From positions 124,001 through 188,000 of the forward strand of contig JAFKHH010000018.1 in assembly GCA_017306865.1 (NCBI GenBank): a stretch of DNA of 64,000 nt. The letters run 5' to 3'. This document shows, piece by piece, positions 51,875-59,359 of this stretch. This DNA comes from Filimonas sp. GTDB lineage: Bacteria; Bacteroidota; Bacteroidia; Chitinophagales; Chitinophagaceae. The notes beneath the pieces were generated by a model. It did no database searches and was not told the origin of the DNA. It saw only the letters and a program-made list of their open reading frames with translations. The position numbers and the translations under genes were made by a program. Position 1 is the first letter of the stretch, and each line of letters begins with the position of its first letter.

Positions 51875-52663
51875 CTATTTTACTTTGATCAGGTAATACA
51901 CACAGGTTGTAAAAAAATTACGGATGTAAGGAAGAGCGGATATTATACCTAATTGTTTCCGGGCTTTCCATCCAAATTTCCATTCATAAATAGGATTAAG
52001 AAAGAAATGCGTTTTTCCGACCACATTATATCCTGTTTGTTTTACAATGCGCTCAAACCGCTCAATAGAAATGCCGGTATCTTTTATTTCTAAAAAAGCC
52101 TCTACATTTTCTTTCTTACTTCTTAAAATAGCAGCATAGATAGATCGCGGTAATAAATGGTAATATGGCAACCTGCTCAACCATTTATTCATACAAATCT
52201 GCTGATGACCGCCAAAAGGCATTTGCCATGGTGGAAACCCAAAAAATATTGTTCCGCCCGGCGCCAGGAAGCTTTTCATCCAGCTAATGAGTTTAGGCTG
52301 GTCATGTATATGTTCGATCACATCTTTAAGAACGATGATATCAAACAAGCCGCCCAGTTCTTTCTCCGGGTCTACTTTATAAATATCCCGGTCTATGAAT
52401 TTTATTTTACCTGCGTCTATGTCCTCTTTCAACCAAATAGCCGCATTATCAAGTCTTGGTGTATCCATTTCTACCCCAACTCCTATACATCCTTTGTTTA
52501 CAAAGGCCTTCAATACGCCCCCTTCACCACAGCCTATTTCTAAGACGCGGAAACCTGGCTTTACTGCAACACCGCTCTGTTCAATAAAAGGAATTACATA
52601 CTTTTCTGCATTCAAAATCTGCATATCAAAGTATCCTCTCCTGTCTCCATGGAATTCAAACAT
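51875..52663 (-). CDS. Class I SAM-dependent methyltransferase
   Basis: This 262-residue Rossmann-fold methyltransferase has motif I VLEIGCGEGG (40-49), the acidic VGVEMDTPRL, DIIVLKDVIEHIHD and LAPGGTIFFGFPP. The C-terminal part (about 165-262) is basic and hydrophobic and may touch the membrane. The substrate is unknown. Similar proteins often sit in surface-polysaccharide loci, but only a RemB/Wzi-like barrel gene lies near here. Confidence 0.88.
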   Translation of the reverse strand: MFEFHGDRRGYFDMQILNAEKYVIPFIEQSGVAVKPGFRVLEIGCGEGGVLKAFVNKGCIGVGVEMDTPRLDNAAIWLKEDIDAGKIKFIDRDIYKVDPEKELGGLFDIIVLKDVIEHIHDQPKLISWMKSFLAPGGTIFFGFPPWQMPFGGHQQICMNKWLSRLPYYHLLPRSIYAAILRSKKENVEAFLEIKDTGISIERFERIVKQTGYNVVGKTHFFLNPIYEWKFGWKARKQLGIISALPYIRNFFTTCVYYLIKVK

Positions 52664-52689
52664 GGCAGCAAATTAAGGACAAGAATTTG

Positions 52690-52738
52690 AAATACGGATA
52701 AATTGTTATATGGTTTAATTGTTGCGTTGCTGAATTAT
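52690..52738. repeat. ATTGTT-type repeats
   Basis: GATAAATTGTTATATGG and TTTAATTGTTGCGTTGCTG are the same degenerate units seen after many other genes. It is non-coding. Confidence 0.45.
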
Positions 52739-52753
52739 CATACCCCCACAAAT

Positions 52754-52784
52754 AAAAAAGGCTACATTGTTAAACAATGTAGCC
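52754..52784 (-). terminator. Terminator of the RemB/Wzi-like gene
   Basis: Arms GGCTACATTGTT and AACAATGTAGCC around one to four loop bases. Read on the minus strand it is followed by a T-run. Confidence 0.8.
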
Positions 52785-52805
52785 CTATAATAATTAAGTA
52801 ATTCT

Positions 52806-54488
52806 CTAAAAATTAAACTGTCTTCGCTGCATATTCACCCGGAATCCTACCGTGTAGAAAAATACGTTCGACTTTGGCTGATCTTTGATATTGTATGTTC
52901 TGTATGTTCCGCTAAGGTCCAGGAACATATTTTCGAATATTTCATACGAAGCATTCAGCCCGGCAGTGAAGCTATGTACCGGGATGCCATTACCAATATA
53001 TATGCCGCTACTGCTTGCACGTGTATTATAATCCAGGAAGATGTTAGACCCATAGTTTTTATTGGCACTATCCAATCCTTGTAAATAAGTGATGATCCGG
53101 CCTTGCAGGTACAATTTTTTCAATGGTTGGTAATTTGCCAACAACACCAGCTCTCGAAGGTTAGCCCCTAATGGATGCGCCAATGGCTGATTGTAATGCG
53201 TAAAGTCGCCAACAGAATCATTATGTGTATACATGTATGGTCTGATAGAGTTTAGCTCGGCCTGCACATTCAGGTTCTTCAATCCAAAGGCATCTACGTA
53301 TTTCATGCCTAATTGCCAAGCCTGTTTGTTTCTCCAGCTTCCACCTTCCATTATTTCTTTGATTACAAACTCTGTGATAGCCAGTTGCCCGTAGAACTGT
53401 ACATTCTTGAACGCATTGGATTTAAAGTTGAGGCCAACACTCGCTTTATCAGGACTACCCTCTTGTTGTTCCATAGAGCGGAGGAAGATAATCGGGTTCA
53501 GATATCCCAACTCAAATCCATTGGAACGGCCAAACATTACATTCTCATACAAACCTACATTCAACCATTTAAAAGCCTGGAAACTTAAATGGTGCATGGC
53601 CATGTATTTCTGAGGACGCAAAAAATCACCGGTTGGCTTAAATGAACCCACCATTTGTGCAAACACGTTTTCATAATTAAACTTCCAGATGCGTGTATTG
53701 ATCTTGAGAAAGAGAAACGGGCTGCTCGCGTCACTTAGCATCAAGCTTCTGTAGCCGTCGCCTATAAATAATTTATCGTAGGCAAATACGAAGTCAAAAT
53801 ACTTGCCTGCGTTGAAGGTAATACCGCCACGCGCATCGAAATAATCGTAGCCGTTGGTCTTGTAATTTTTATAATACCCCTCGCCCGGCAGGCCATAATG
53901 TTTCGCAGTGTACTGGCGCACATACAATGGATCGCGCTCCTGGTTTTCAGTCAGGTAAGTATAAAACCCAACCCGGTTATCTATATTACCATGAAGTTCA
54001 AGTCCTCTTGTATTTACAAAAATGCTCCCTGTACCATCATTGGTACGTCCAATCTGCAGGTTTAGCAACGGATTTACCTGTAGCTTAAAGTCAGGGATGT
54101 TCACCGCCAGCATAGTACCCGGGTTTTTATAAAAAGCATGTAACACCGGCTTTTTCAATTTGAACGAATCATAATAAGCTGGCGCCCACTCCTGGTTATC
54201 CATCAGTAGACGCTGCATATTCCAGCGGTCTATCTCGGATAGTGTGAACGGTAATGCCCCCGCCTTGTCCAGGGAGTCGATGTACTGTACACGCTGAGTA
54301 ATGTATTTTCTATTAAACGGCTTTGTTGTAGAAAAAGATAAAACAGAATCATTTCTTAACTTGATGTCCAGTTTATCAATGAGGTCGTACTGCTTATCCC
54401 CAAATCTTAAGTAATCTGATTGCCCAAAAGATGTTGTTGTAAGGGAAAGGATGATAATGATGATCATCCATGATTTCATACCTTGCAT
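52806..54488 (-). CDS. RemB/Wzi-like outer-membrane barrel protein
   Basis: This 560-residue protein has a signal peptide (start at 54488, or an internal ATG at 54479 giving MKSWMIIIIILSL). It shows many aromatic beta strands. The segment FDFVFAYDKLFIGDGYRSLMLSD is shared by the capsule-assembly Wzi group and the gliding-motility protein RemB of Bacteroidota. Its exact role is not decidable: surface polysaccharide retention or gliding are the options. Its predicted promoter lies inside the divergent dihydroorotase gene. Confidence 0.75.
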   Translation of the reverse strand: MQGMKSWMIIIIILSLTTTSFGQSDYLRFGDKQYDLIDKLDIKLRNDSVLSFSTTKPFNRKYITQRVQYIDSLDKAGALPFTLSEIDRWNMQRLLMDNQEWAPAYYDSFKLKKPVLHAFYKNPGTMLAVNIPDFKLQVNPLLNLQIGRTNDGTGSIFVNTRGLELHGNIDNRVGFYTYLTENQERDPLYVRQYTAKHYGLPGEGYYKNYKTNGYDYFDARGGITFNAGKYFDFVFAYDKLFIGDGYRSLMLSDASSPFLFLKINTRIWKFNYENVFAQMVGSFKPTGDFLRPQKYMAMHHLSFQAFKWLNVGLYENVMFGRSNGFELGYLNPIIFLRSMEQQEGSPDKASVGLNFKSNAFKNVQFYGQLAITEFVIKEIMEGGSWRNKQAWQLGMKYVDAFGLKNLNVQAELNSIRPYMYTHNDSVGDFTHYNQPLAHPLGANLRELVLLANYQPLKKLYLQGRIITYLQGLDSANKNYGSNIFLDYNTRASSSGIYIGNGIPVHSFTAGLNASYEIFENMFLDLSGTYRTYNIKDQPKSNVFFYTVGFRVNMQRRQFNF

Positions 54489-54507
54489 AGGCTAAAAATA
54501 ATTGTAT

Positions 54508-55845
54508 ATGAATTATGTGGTCAAAAATACCAGTATAGTAACCGATGGCAAAATTATTAATGGTGATGTTTACATACGGGATGGAATCATTAAGCAAATT
54601 GGAAGCCAAATTTCCCCTTCGGGTAATGTAAAGGAGATAGATGGTAGCGGGCAATACCTGTTGCCTGGCGTTATAGATGACCAGGTACACTTTCGCGAAC
54701 CGGGGCTTACGCATAAGGCTACTATATATACAGAGGCGAAAGCAGCAATTGCAGGTGGCACAACGAGTTTTATGGAAATGCCAAATACAAAACCGCCTGT
54801 TTTTACACAGGAATTATTGGAAGACAAATACAGGATTGCCTCACAATCATCTCTGGCTAATTACTCTTTTTTTATGGGTACTTCGAACGATAATATAGAC
54901 GAAGTACTACGTACAAACGACAAGAAAAATGATGTTTGTGGTGTAAAAATATTTATGGGCGCCTCTACAGGAAACCTGCTTGTAGATAATCCATTGATGC
55001 TGGACAAGGTATTTGAAGGCTCCGAGGTGCTGATTGCGACACACTGTGAGGATGAAGCGATCATTAAACATAACCTGGAAGTATTGAAACAAAGCAAAGG
55101 TGAACTTGAACCTTCAGACCACCCGATCATTCGCAATGAGGAAGCTTGCTTTGAGTCATCTTTTCGTGCCATTCAATTTGCTAAAAAGTACAATAGCCGC
55201 CTGCATATCCTGCACATTACTACTGCAAAAGAGCTTCAGTTGTTTACCAACATGATCCCACTCACAGAAAAGCGTATCACCGCTGAGGTATGCGTACATC
55301 ATTTGCATTTTACAAGTGAAGATTACCCGAGATTAGGTAACCTGATCAAATGCAACCCGGCTATTAAAGCTCCGCATAACAGGGCCGCCCTATGGGAAGG
55401 ATTGCTGGATGACAGGCTGGATGTGATAGCAACAGACCATGCCCCACACACATGGGAGGAAAAAAATGAGCCGTATGCACATGCGCACGCGGGCTTGCCA
55501 CTTGTACAGCACTCGTTACAACTGATGTTGCATTATGTAAAAGAAGGCAGGTTAACAATAGAGCAACTGGTACGTAAAATGAGCCATGCAGTAGCAGACT
55601 GCTTCCAGATAGAAAAAAGAGGATATATCAGGGAAGGATATTATGCAGACCTGGTATTGGTAAACATGAATGATCCTTATACCATCAACAAGTCGAATAT
55701 CTTATATAAATGTGGCTGGAGCCCGCTGGAAGGGTTTACATTCCCTGCAACTATCACACATACATTTGTAAATGGCAACCTCGTTTATGGAAACGGGGTG
55801 TTTGATGAATCTAATATGGGCAAACGGTTAAGGTTTGAGAGATAG
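54508..55845 (+). CDS. pyrC: Dihydroorotase-family amidohydrolase
   Basis: This 445-residue cyclic amidohydrolase resembles dihydroorotase, the third step of pyrimidine synthesis. The ATG at 54508 is preferred; a TTG two codons earlier is also open. Metal-site residues seen are H61, carboxylated K147 (GVKIFMG), H179 (ATHCED), H236 and D310 (ATDHAPH). The usual first histidine of the HxH pair is glutamine here (IDDQVHFREPG, Q59), a variant I recall from other Bacteroidota members. Allantoinase is the alternative. No other pyrimidine genes are near. It starts 19 bases from the divergent barrel gene start. Confidence 0.85.
   Translation: MNYVVKNTSIVTDGKIINGDVYIRDGIIKQIGSQISPSGNVKEIDGSGQYLLPGVIDDQVHFREPGLTHKATIYTEAKAAIAGGTTSFMEMPNTKPPVFTQELLEDKYRIASQSSLANYSFFMGTSNDNIDEVLRTNDKKNDVCGVKIFMGASTGNLLVDNPLMLDKVFEGSEVLIATHCEDEAIIKHNLEVLKQSKGELEPSDHPIIRNEEACFESSFRAIQFAKKYNSRLHILHITTAKELQLFTNMIPLTEKRITAEVCVHHLHFTSEDYPRLGNLIKCNPAIKAPHNRAALWEGLLDDRLDVIATDHAPHTWEEKNEPYAHAHAGLPLVQHSLQLMLHYVKEGRLTIEQLVRKMSHAVADCFQIEKRGYIREGYYADLVLVNMNDPYTINKSNILYKCGWSPLEGFTFPATITHTFVNGNLVYGNGVFDESNMGKRLRFER
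54522..54553 (-). promoter_or_regulatory. Promoter of the RemB/Wzi-like gene, inside the divergent CDS
   Basis: On the minus strand TTTTG (54553-54549), 19 bases, then TATTTTTG (54529-54522), matching the consensus fully. It lies at codons 5-16 of the dihydroorotase gene and leaves a leader of about 30 bases for the barrel gene. Confidence 0.65.
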
Positions 55846-55946
55846 GAATAAGTATATAGCGTTTATAAGGTATATAAAGCAATATAGCGGTTGTACACTT
55901 TTACATACTATATAAACCATATATACCTTATATACTTTACCCCACC
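55846..55946. repeat. AT-rich palindromic repeat
   Basis: The left half (AAGTATATAGCGTTTATAAG then GTATATAAAG) and right half (CTATATAAACC, TATATACCTTATATACTTTA) form an imperfect inverted repeat with a 9-10 base internal period. It is the same family as the target interrupted by the element at 9558-9943 and as 6020-6072. Confidence 0.6.
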
Positions 55947-55965
55947 CAGCTAAATAATAATACAC

Positions 55966-57282
55966 ATGCAGGCAGACAAAACCACGCTCAGCGACCTTTC
56001 TATTTTCAATTCGGAAGAAGAGTTATCTATTTTACACCACCTGGACTTTACCAAAACAGCGGGCGGACGTGACTGGTTACGTTTGCTGTTGAGCAGACCG
56101 CTGGACAGTATCCGTCAAATAGAGGAAACGCAAGCCGTTTTGAAACAGATGATCGCCGTGTATCAAAACTGGCCATTAAAGATCAGCAATGGTACTGTAA
56201 TGGTGATAGAGCGGTTTTATGACACTGCCATCAATGATATGCCTGCACACCCAAACATGTTTAACAGCGTTTCCTATAAATTATTAAATGGGCCTGACTA
56301 TTCTCTCACACGCTATTCTGTCAGCCATTTTATAGATTTTGTGCAGGGTATGAATAACATTATAGAACTGTTGGGTGATCATGACTCTCCTGGCATGTTA
56401 CAGAGTATTATACACCGTGTAAAACAACTTCTAGAGTACCCCCAGGTGCGGGAAATGCTGGCTCATAAAAAGGAGAACAAACTGACGCCTCCGGAAATAC
56501 TTTATTACGGCAACTTTGCGCGGAGACATTATAAGGAGCAGGTTTATGAGCTGATCAATATTTATAGTAAGCTGGATGCTTATCTAAGTCTGGCTACGGC
56601 ATGTGTACAATATAATTACGCATTCCCAACCTTTGTTGATAACGAAAAACCGGCTATTGCAGCAACGAAATTATTTCACCCGCTACTTTCAACTCCCGTC
56701 GCTTATAATATAGGGTTATCCCAAAAAGAAAACTTCCTTTTTCTTACAGGGGCTAACATGGCAGGTAAGAGTACATTTATAAAGGCTGTAGGGGTAAGCA
56801 TTTACCTTGCACACATTGGTATGGGTGTGCCTGCTGAAACCATGTCGCTTACTCTGTTTGATGGTTTGTTAAGCAATATACAAGTGGCAGATAATATTAT
56901 TAAAGGTGAAAGTTATTTCTTCAATGAGGTGCAGCGTATCCGTAAAACGATAGAGAAGATCAGCGATGGTAAAAAATGGCTGATACTGATAGATGAGCTA
57001 TTTAAAGGCACCAATGTACAGGACGCTATGAAATGCAGCACAGTTGTTATTGAAGGTTTGCGAAAAATGCAGAATGCGTTATTCATTCTTTCTACACACT
57101 TATATGAGATTGGTGATGATCTGAGACGATACCCTAACATACAATTTCGCTATTTTGAAACAGAAGTACAAAACGACCAGCTATTATTTAGCTATCACCT
57201 GAAAGAGGGCATTAGCAATGACAGACTGGGTTATCTTATTTTGAGAAATGAAGGTGTAGTGGATATGCTGGAGAAGTTGTAA
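55966..57282 (+). CDS. MutS-like ATPase lacking mismatch-recognition domains
   Basis: This 438-residue protein has the helical lever/core region (about 1-240) and the MutS domain V ATPase with TGANMAGKSTF (261-271). Walker B LILIDELFKGTN lies near 338, followed by ILSTHLYEIGDDL. It has neither the N-terminal mismatch-binding domain of MutS nor the Smr nuclease of MutS2. It is therefore unlikely to do ordinary mismatch repair, and its target is unknown. The family is common in Bacteroidota as DNA mismatch repair protein MutS-like. It is a single gene. Confidence 0.88.
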   Translation: MQADKTTLSDLSIFNSEEELSILHHLDFTKTAGGRDWLRLLLSRPLDSIRQIEETQAVLKQMIAVYQNWPLKISNGTVMVIERFYDTAINDMPAHPNMFNSVSYKLLNGPDYSLTRYSVSHFIDFVQGMNNIIELLGDHDSPGMLQSIIHRVKQLLEYPQVREMLAHKKENKLTPPEILYYGNFARRHYKEQVYELINIYSKLDAYLSLATACVQYNYAFPTFVDNEKPAIAATKLFHPLLSTPVAYNIGLSQKENFLFLTGANMAGKSTFIKAVGVSIYLAHIGMGVPAETMSLTLFDGLLSNIQVADNIIKGESYFFNEVQRIRKTIEKISDGKKWLILIDELFKGTNVQDAMKCSTVVIEGLRKMQNALFILSTHLYEIGDDLRRYPNIQFRYFETEVQNDQLLFSYHLKEGISNDRLGYLILRNEGVVDMLEKL

Positions 57283-57560
57283 CGGACGTGAATTGTCAGT
57301 AGTGAATGGTGAAAATGTCATAGTTATTAATAAAAAGACATTTCCTTATACATTATTTTTTATTCAAAAACGCTTGCCGCAAAAAATGCACAGAGATCGA
57401 AAAGTGATCCTATATGTTCTTCTGCCACGTATATCTATCTGTCAAAACAACCACGCGCCATCTGTGTCTCCTTATGCCTGAAATTTTGCCCCCTTTACCC
57501 TTCCATCCCACAATAGTCTCAACGTAATCGGCGTTACTTGCAAAAATCTTCGATTATCCA
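57283..57560. other. Intergenic region before yifB
   Basis: No gene is supported. It has remnants of GTCAGTAGTGAATGGTG and of the TCTGTGTCTCC repeat class and otherwise ordinary AT-rich sequence. No clear promoter consensus is found. Confidence 0.4.
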
Positions 57561-59102
57561 ATGCTGATAAAAACCTATGGAAGTGCCGTGTACGGCGTAG
57601 ATGCTACTACCATCACTATTGAAGTAGATGTAAGTGGAGGACAAAAATATTTCATTGTAGGCTTGCCTGACAATGCCGTAAAAGAAAGCCTTCAACGCAT
57701 AGAAAGCGCTATAAAAAATAATAATTACTACATGCCACGAACTAAGATCGTGGTAAATCTTGCTCCTGCTGACATAAAGAAAACCGGGTCTGCGTTTGAT
57801 CTCCCTATAGCAGTAGGTGTGCTTGGTGCTACGAACCAGGTAAAGAATGCAGAGAGATTACGGGAATTCGTTATTATGGGCGAACTCAGTCTGGATGGAG
57901 CCGTACAGCCCATAAAAGGCGTTTTACCAATGGCAATACAGGCACGCCAGGAAGGCTTTAGGGGCTTAATTGTACCTGTGGAGAATGCGCGAGAAGCTGC
58001 GATAGTCAATAACCTTGAAGTATATGGTGTTTCTCACCTGAAGGAAATAGTTGATTTCTTTGCAGGCAAGCATGCATTAACAGCAACCGAGGTAGATACG
58101 CGCAAAGATTTTTTTGACAACCAGGCTTTATTCGATGTGGACTTTAATGATGTTAAGGGGCAGGAGAACATTAAGCGTGCTTTAGAAATTGCAGCAGCAG
58201 GCGGACATAACGCAATATTGATAGGGCCGCCGGGCGCGGGCAAAACAATGCTTGCAAAAAGACTCCCTACCATACTTCCGCCACTATCGCTACAAGAAGC
58301 TTTGGAAACAACTAAGATACATAGTGTGGCGGGCAAGCTTCCTTCCAATAGTGCCCTGGTCAGCAAGCGCCCTTTCCGCTCACCTCACCATACCATAAGC
58401 GATGTAGCGCTTGTAGGTGGTGGAGGCATGCCACAACCCGGAGAGATCTCTCTATCGCATAACGGCGTTTTATTTCTTGATGAGTTACCAGAATTTAAAC
58501 GCACAGCGTTAGAGGTAATGCGTCAGCCAATGGAAGAAAGGCGTGTAACCATTTCCCGTGCTAAAATTGCCCTGGACTTTCCTGCTAATTTTATGCTGAT
58601 AGCTAGCATGAATCCTTGTCCGTGTGGTTTTTACAATCACCCCGAAAAGGACTGCTCCTGCCCACCAGGAGCAGTACACAAATACTTGAACAAAATATCC
58701 GGGCCGCTACTGGACAGGATCGATCTGCATGTAGAGGTAACACCTGTGCCTTTTAATGAGCTTAGTCAAAAAGCAATTGGAGAGAACTCTGCGGCTATCC
58801 GCGCACGTGTTATAAAAGCAAGAGCAATTCAAAGTGAACGCTATAAGGATATGGAGACAATTCATGCAAATGCGCAGATGAGCAGCAAAATGCTCAGAGA
58901 GGTCTGTCATATAAATGAGGTTGGTGAAAAATTGCTAAAGCGTGCAATGGAGCATCTTAATTTATCTGCACGTGCTTATGACCGTATTTTAAAAGTGAGC
59001 AGAACAATCGCAGATCTTGCAGCCAGCAATACTATTGAATCTGAGCATCTCGCTGAAGCCATTCATTTCAGAAGCCTTGACAGGGAAGGATGGGCCGGGT
59101 AG
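57561..59102 (+). CDS. YifB/ComM-family Mg-chelatase-like AAA+ ATPase
   Basis: This 513-residue protein has an N-terminal ChlI/Lon-like domain (about 1-170; FIVGLPDNAVKESLQRIESA, GSAFDLPIAVGVL). The AAA+ domain carries IGPPGAGKT (221-229), SLSHNGVLFLDELPEF and the cysteine-rich NPCPCGFYNHPEKDCSC insert, followed by the C-terminal helical domain. The homologous ComM helicase promotes branch migration in natural transformation. No competence genes are nearby. It is a single gene ending before a repeat hairpin and a terminator. Confidence 0.95.
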   Translation: MLIKTYGSAVYGVDATTITIEVDVSGGQKYFIVGLPDNAVKESLQRIESAIKNNNYYMPRTKIVVNLAPADIKKTGSAFDLPIAVGVLGATNQVKNAERLREFVIMGELSLDGAVQPIKGVLPMAIQARQEGFRGLIVPVENAREAAIVNNLEVYGVSHLKEIVDFFAGKHALTATEVDTRKDFFDNQALFDVDFNDVKGQENIKRALEIAAAGGHNAILIGPPGAGKTMLAKRLPTILPPLSLQEALETTKIHSVAGKLPSNSALVSKRPFRSPHHTISDVALVGGGGMPQPGEISLSHNGVLFLDELPEFKRTALEVMRQPMEERRVTISRAKIALDFPANFMLIASMNPCPCGFYNHPEKDCSCPPGAVHKYLNKISGPLLDRIDLHVEVTPVPFNELSQKAIGENSAAIRARVIKARAIQSERYKDMETIHANAQMSSKMLREVCHINEVGEKLLKRAMEHLNLSARAYDRILKVSRTIADLAASNTIESEHLAEAIHFRSLDREGWAG

Positions 59103-59151
59103 AGAGTAGGTGAACAAGGAATATAGAATCTCGAACGAGGAAGTAAAGAAA

Positions 59152-59210
59152 ATGTTTAATGCTCAACACCAAATGAAAATTGATCATTGGGCGTTGAGCA
59201 TTGAACATTA
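59152..59210. repeat. Imperfect 25-base inverted repeat
   Basis: AATGTTTAATGCTCAAC... (59152-59176) pairs with ...GTTGAGCATTGAACATT (59186-59210) with three mismatches and a 9-base loop. There is no T-run. It lies between convergent genes. Confidence 0.7.
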
Positions 59211-59293
59211 GTTTGTTCTTTTATTCAAAATCCCCTGCTCTTTGTTCAATATTTTCACTTGTCGCGCTGATACAGTAAAATAGTTCATAGCAC

Positions 59294-59323
59294 AAAGAAG
59301 CCCTCAAAATTGAGGGCTTCTTT
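59294..59323. terminator. Bidirectional terminator between yifB and the Calx-beta gene
   Basis: Perfect arms AAAGAAGCCCTCAA and TTGAGGGCTTCTTT around two bases, with A- and T-rich ends for both strands. Confidence 0.85.
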
Positions 59324-59359
59324 TCGTAACTGAACCGAACAAATATGAAATGAATAATA

